In this document: piece by piece, positions 5,516 through 6,101 of the stretch
Position numbering within the stretch: the first letter of the stretch is position 1
Layout: each line of letters opens with the position of its first letter
Source of the DNA: Prosthecobacter sp.
GTDB taxonomy: Bacteria > Verrucomicrobiota > Verrucomicrobiia > Verrucomicrobiales > Verrucomicrobiaceae
NCBI GenBank assembly: GCA_025869455.1
Contig: JAOZVT010000740.1
Location: forward strand, 1 to 6,101
DNA length: 6,101 bases
Direction of reading: 5' to 3'
Made by a program: the position numbers and the translations under genes
Notes under the pieces: model-generated
Told to the model about the DNA's origin: nothing
Databases searched by the model: none
What the model saw: the letters and a program-made list of their open reading frames with translations, nothing else

Positions 5516-6101
5516 ATGGCTACCCCGTTTTCCACCTTTCCAGACCCTGAACTGAGTTCACTGGAAGAGAAATTATCCACTCGTCGGGATGAGTTTGCCC
5601 GCCAGGCACTGCTACGCACACCTGTGGCACTGGTGGAAGGGCTGCCAGCGCGGCTGGTTCAGCAGTCTTTGTCCAGTGTCAGAGCGGATGAAGGCAGCTT
5701 GTGGTTGGCCATGGATGATTCACAAACCCTGATGCCAGTCTGGAACAATGGCCCCGATGCAGCACGTTTTGTCGGTAGCTTTCGTTTGCCTGCCACGCAG
5801 GGCATCACAGGCATGGTCTTCACCAGCGGTTTAGCGGCGTGTGAGAGTGAGGTTTGTTTCCATCAAAAACAAAATCGCGAATTGGATCGTACTCTTGGCG
5901 TCTTGACCTGGGCCATGCTGGCCGTGCCTTTGAAGTTTGCCGGAGAGATGCGGGGAGTCATCACAGCGGTGCGGCTCATTCGTTTGGCAGAGCTTCCAGA
6001 AATCAGCCGCGTGCCGGAATCTCCCGCAGATTTTCCGCCAGGTTACCAACCGCCCGCAGCCTTCAGCATCAGCGACCTAACCACCATGGAGACTATCGCT
6101 G
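5516..6101 (+). CDS. GAF-domain protein, 3' end missing
   Basis: An open frame starts at ATG 5516 and runs off the right edge, giving 195 residues with no stop. The first 35 residues are charged and probably helical (PELSSLEEKLSTRRDEFARQ). From about residue 37 the sequence reads as a GAF domain: DEGSLWLAM (58-66), the GITGMVFTSG strand-turn (96-105), MLAVPLKFAGEMRGVITAVRL (134-154), and the closing FSISDLTTMETIA helix at 183-195. A Pro-rich insert (about 160-182) sits before the last helix. GAF domains bind small molecules such as cyclic nucleotides, or only mediate dimerisation; the ligand cannot be read here. An output domain (phosphatase, cyclase, kinase or transcription domain) may follow outside the window. 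The protein has two cysteines in the loop at residues 109-114 (CESEVC). The gene is divergent from the kinase-receiver gene, which suggests a shared pathway. No signal peptide or membrane segment is seen. Confidence 0.85.
   Translation, partial: MATPFSTFPDPELSSLEEKLSTRRDEFARQALLRTPVALVEGLPARLVQQSLSSVRADEGSLWLAMDDSQTLMPVWNNGPDAARFVGSFRLPATQGITGMVFTSGLAACESEVCFHQKQNRELDRTLGVLTWAMLAVPLKFAGEMRGVITAVRLIRLAELPEISRVPESPADFPPGYQPPAAFSISDLTTMETIA

Noticed and set aside
1..6101. Insertion sequence, tRNA or rRNA genes
   Set aside because: No transposase frame, terminal inverted repeats, or cloverleaf/rRNA-like sequence was seen.

Overview
The window looks like a chromosomal segment from a Verrucomicrobiota bacterium of the Prosthecobacter/Verrucomicrobium kind, with Planctomycetota the next possibility. 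This is inferred from gene content only. The window has a paired DUF1549/DUF1553 (PSD1-type) gene and DUF1501 gene, a soluble Hanks-type Ser/Thr kinase, very small lipoproteins, and no Shine-Dalgarno sequence before any of the five visible starts.

Layout: (1) Positions 2-3222, + strand, hold an operon-like pair. The first is the 3' part of a large DUF1549/DUF1553 protein with a CxxCH motif. Fourteen bases later comes a complete DUF1501 protein with a twin-arginine export signal. Such pairs are very common in these phyla and are thought to act outside the cytoplasm, perhaps on sulfated or complex glycans, but the reaction is not established. (2) Positions 3223-3780 hold hairpins and two tiny lipoprotein genes of 37 and 39 codons. 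Both proteins carry SCASK at the lipidation site and end in SK. The second is cysteine-rich. A perfect TGTGA-N6-TCACA palindrome and a strong terminator-like hairpin follow. (3) Positions 3781-4070 are a non-coding stretch between convergent genes, with a short tandem repeat, a C-rich tract and an AT-rich tract carrying AAGTACT repeats. (4) Positions 4071-5408, - strand, encode a Ser/Thr kinase fused to a C-terminal response-regulator receiver domain, with the key residues of both domains intact. (5) Divergent from it, across a 107-base gap, a GAF-domain protein starts at 5516 and runs off the right edge.

The kinase-receiver fusion and the divergent GAF protein may form one signalling unit: a GAF sensor, a protein kinase, and a receiver fed by an unlinked histidine kinase. 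The two lipoproteins probably belong to the envelope and have no clear link to their neighbours. The items most worth a second look are the kinase-receiver fusion with its GAF neighbour, the lipoprotein pair, and the CRP-like palindrome followed by a terminator in a place with no obvious downstream gene.
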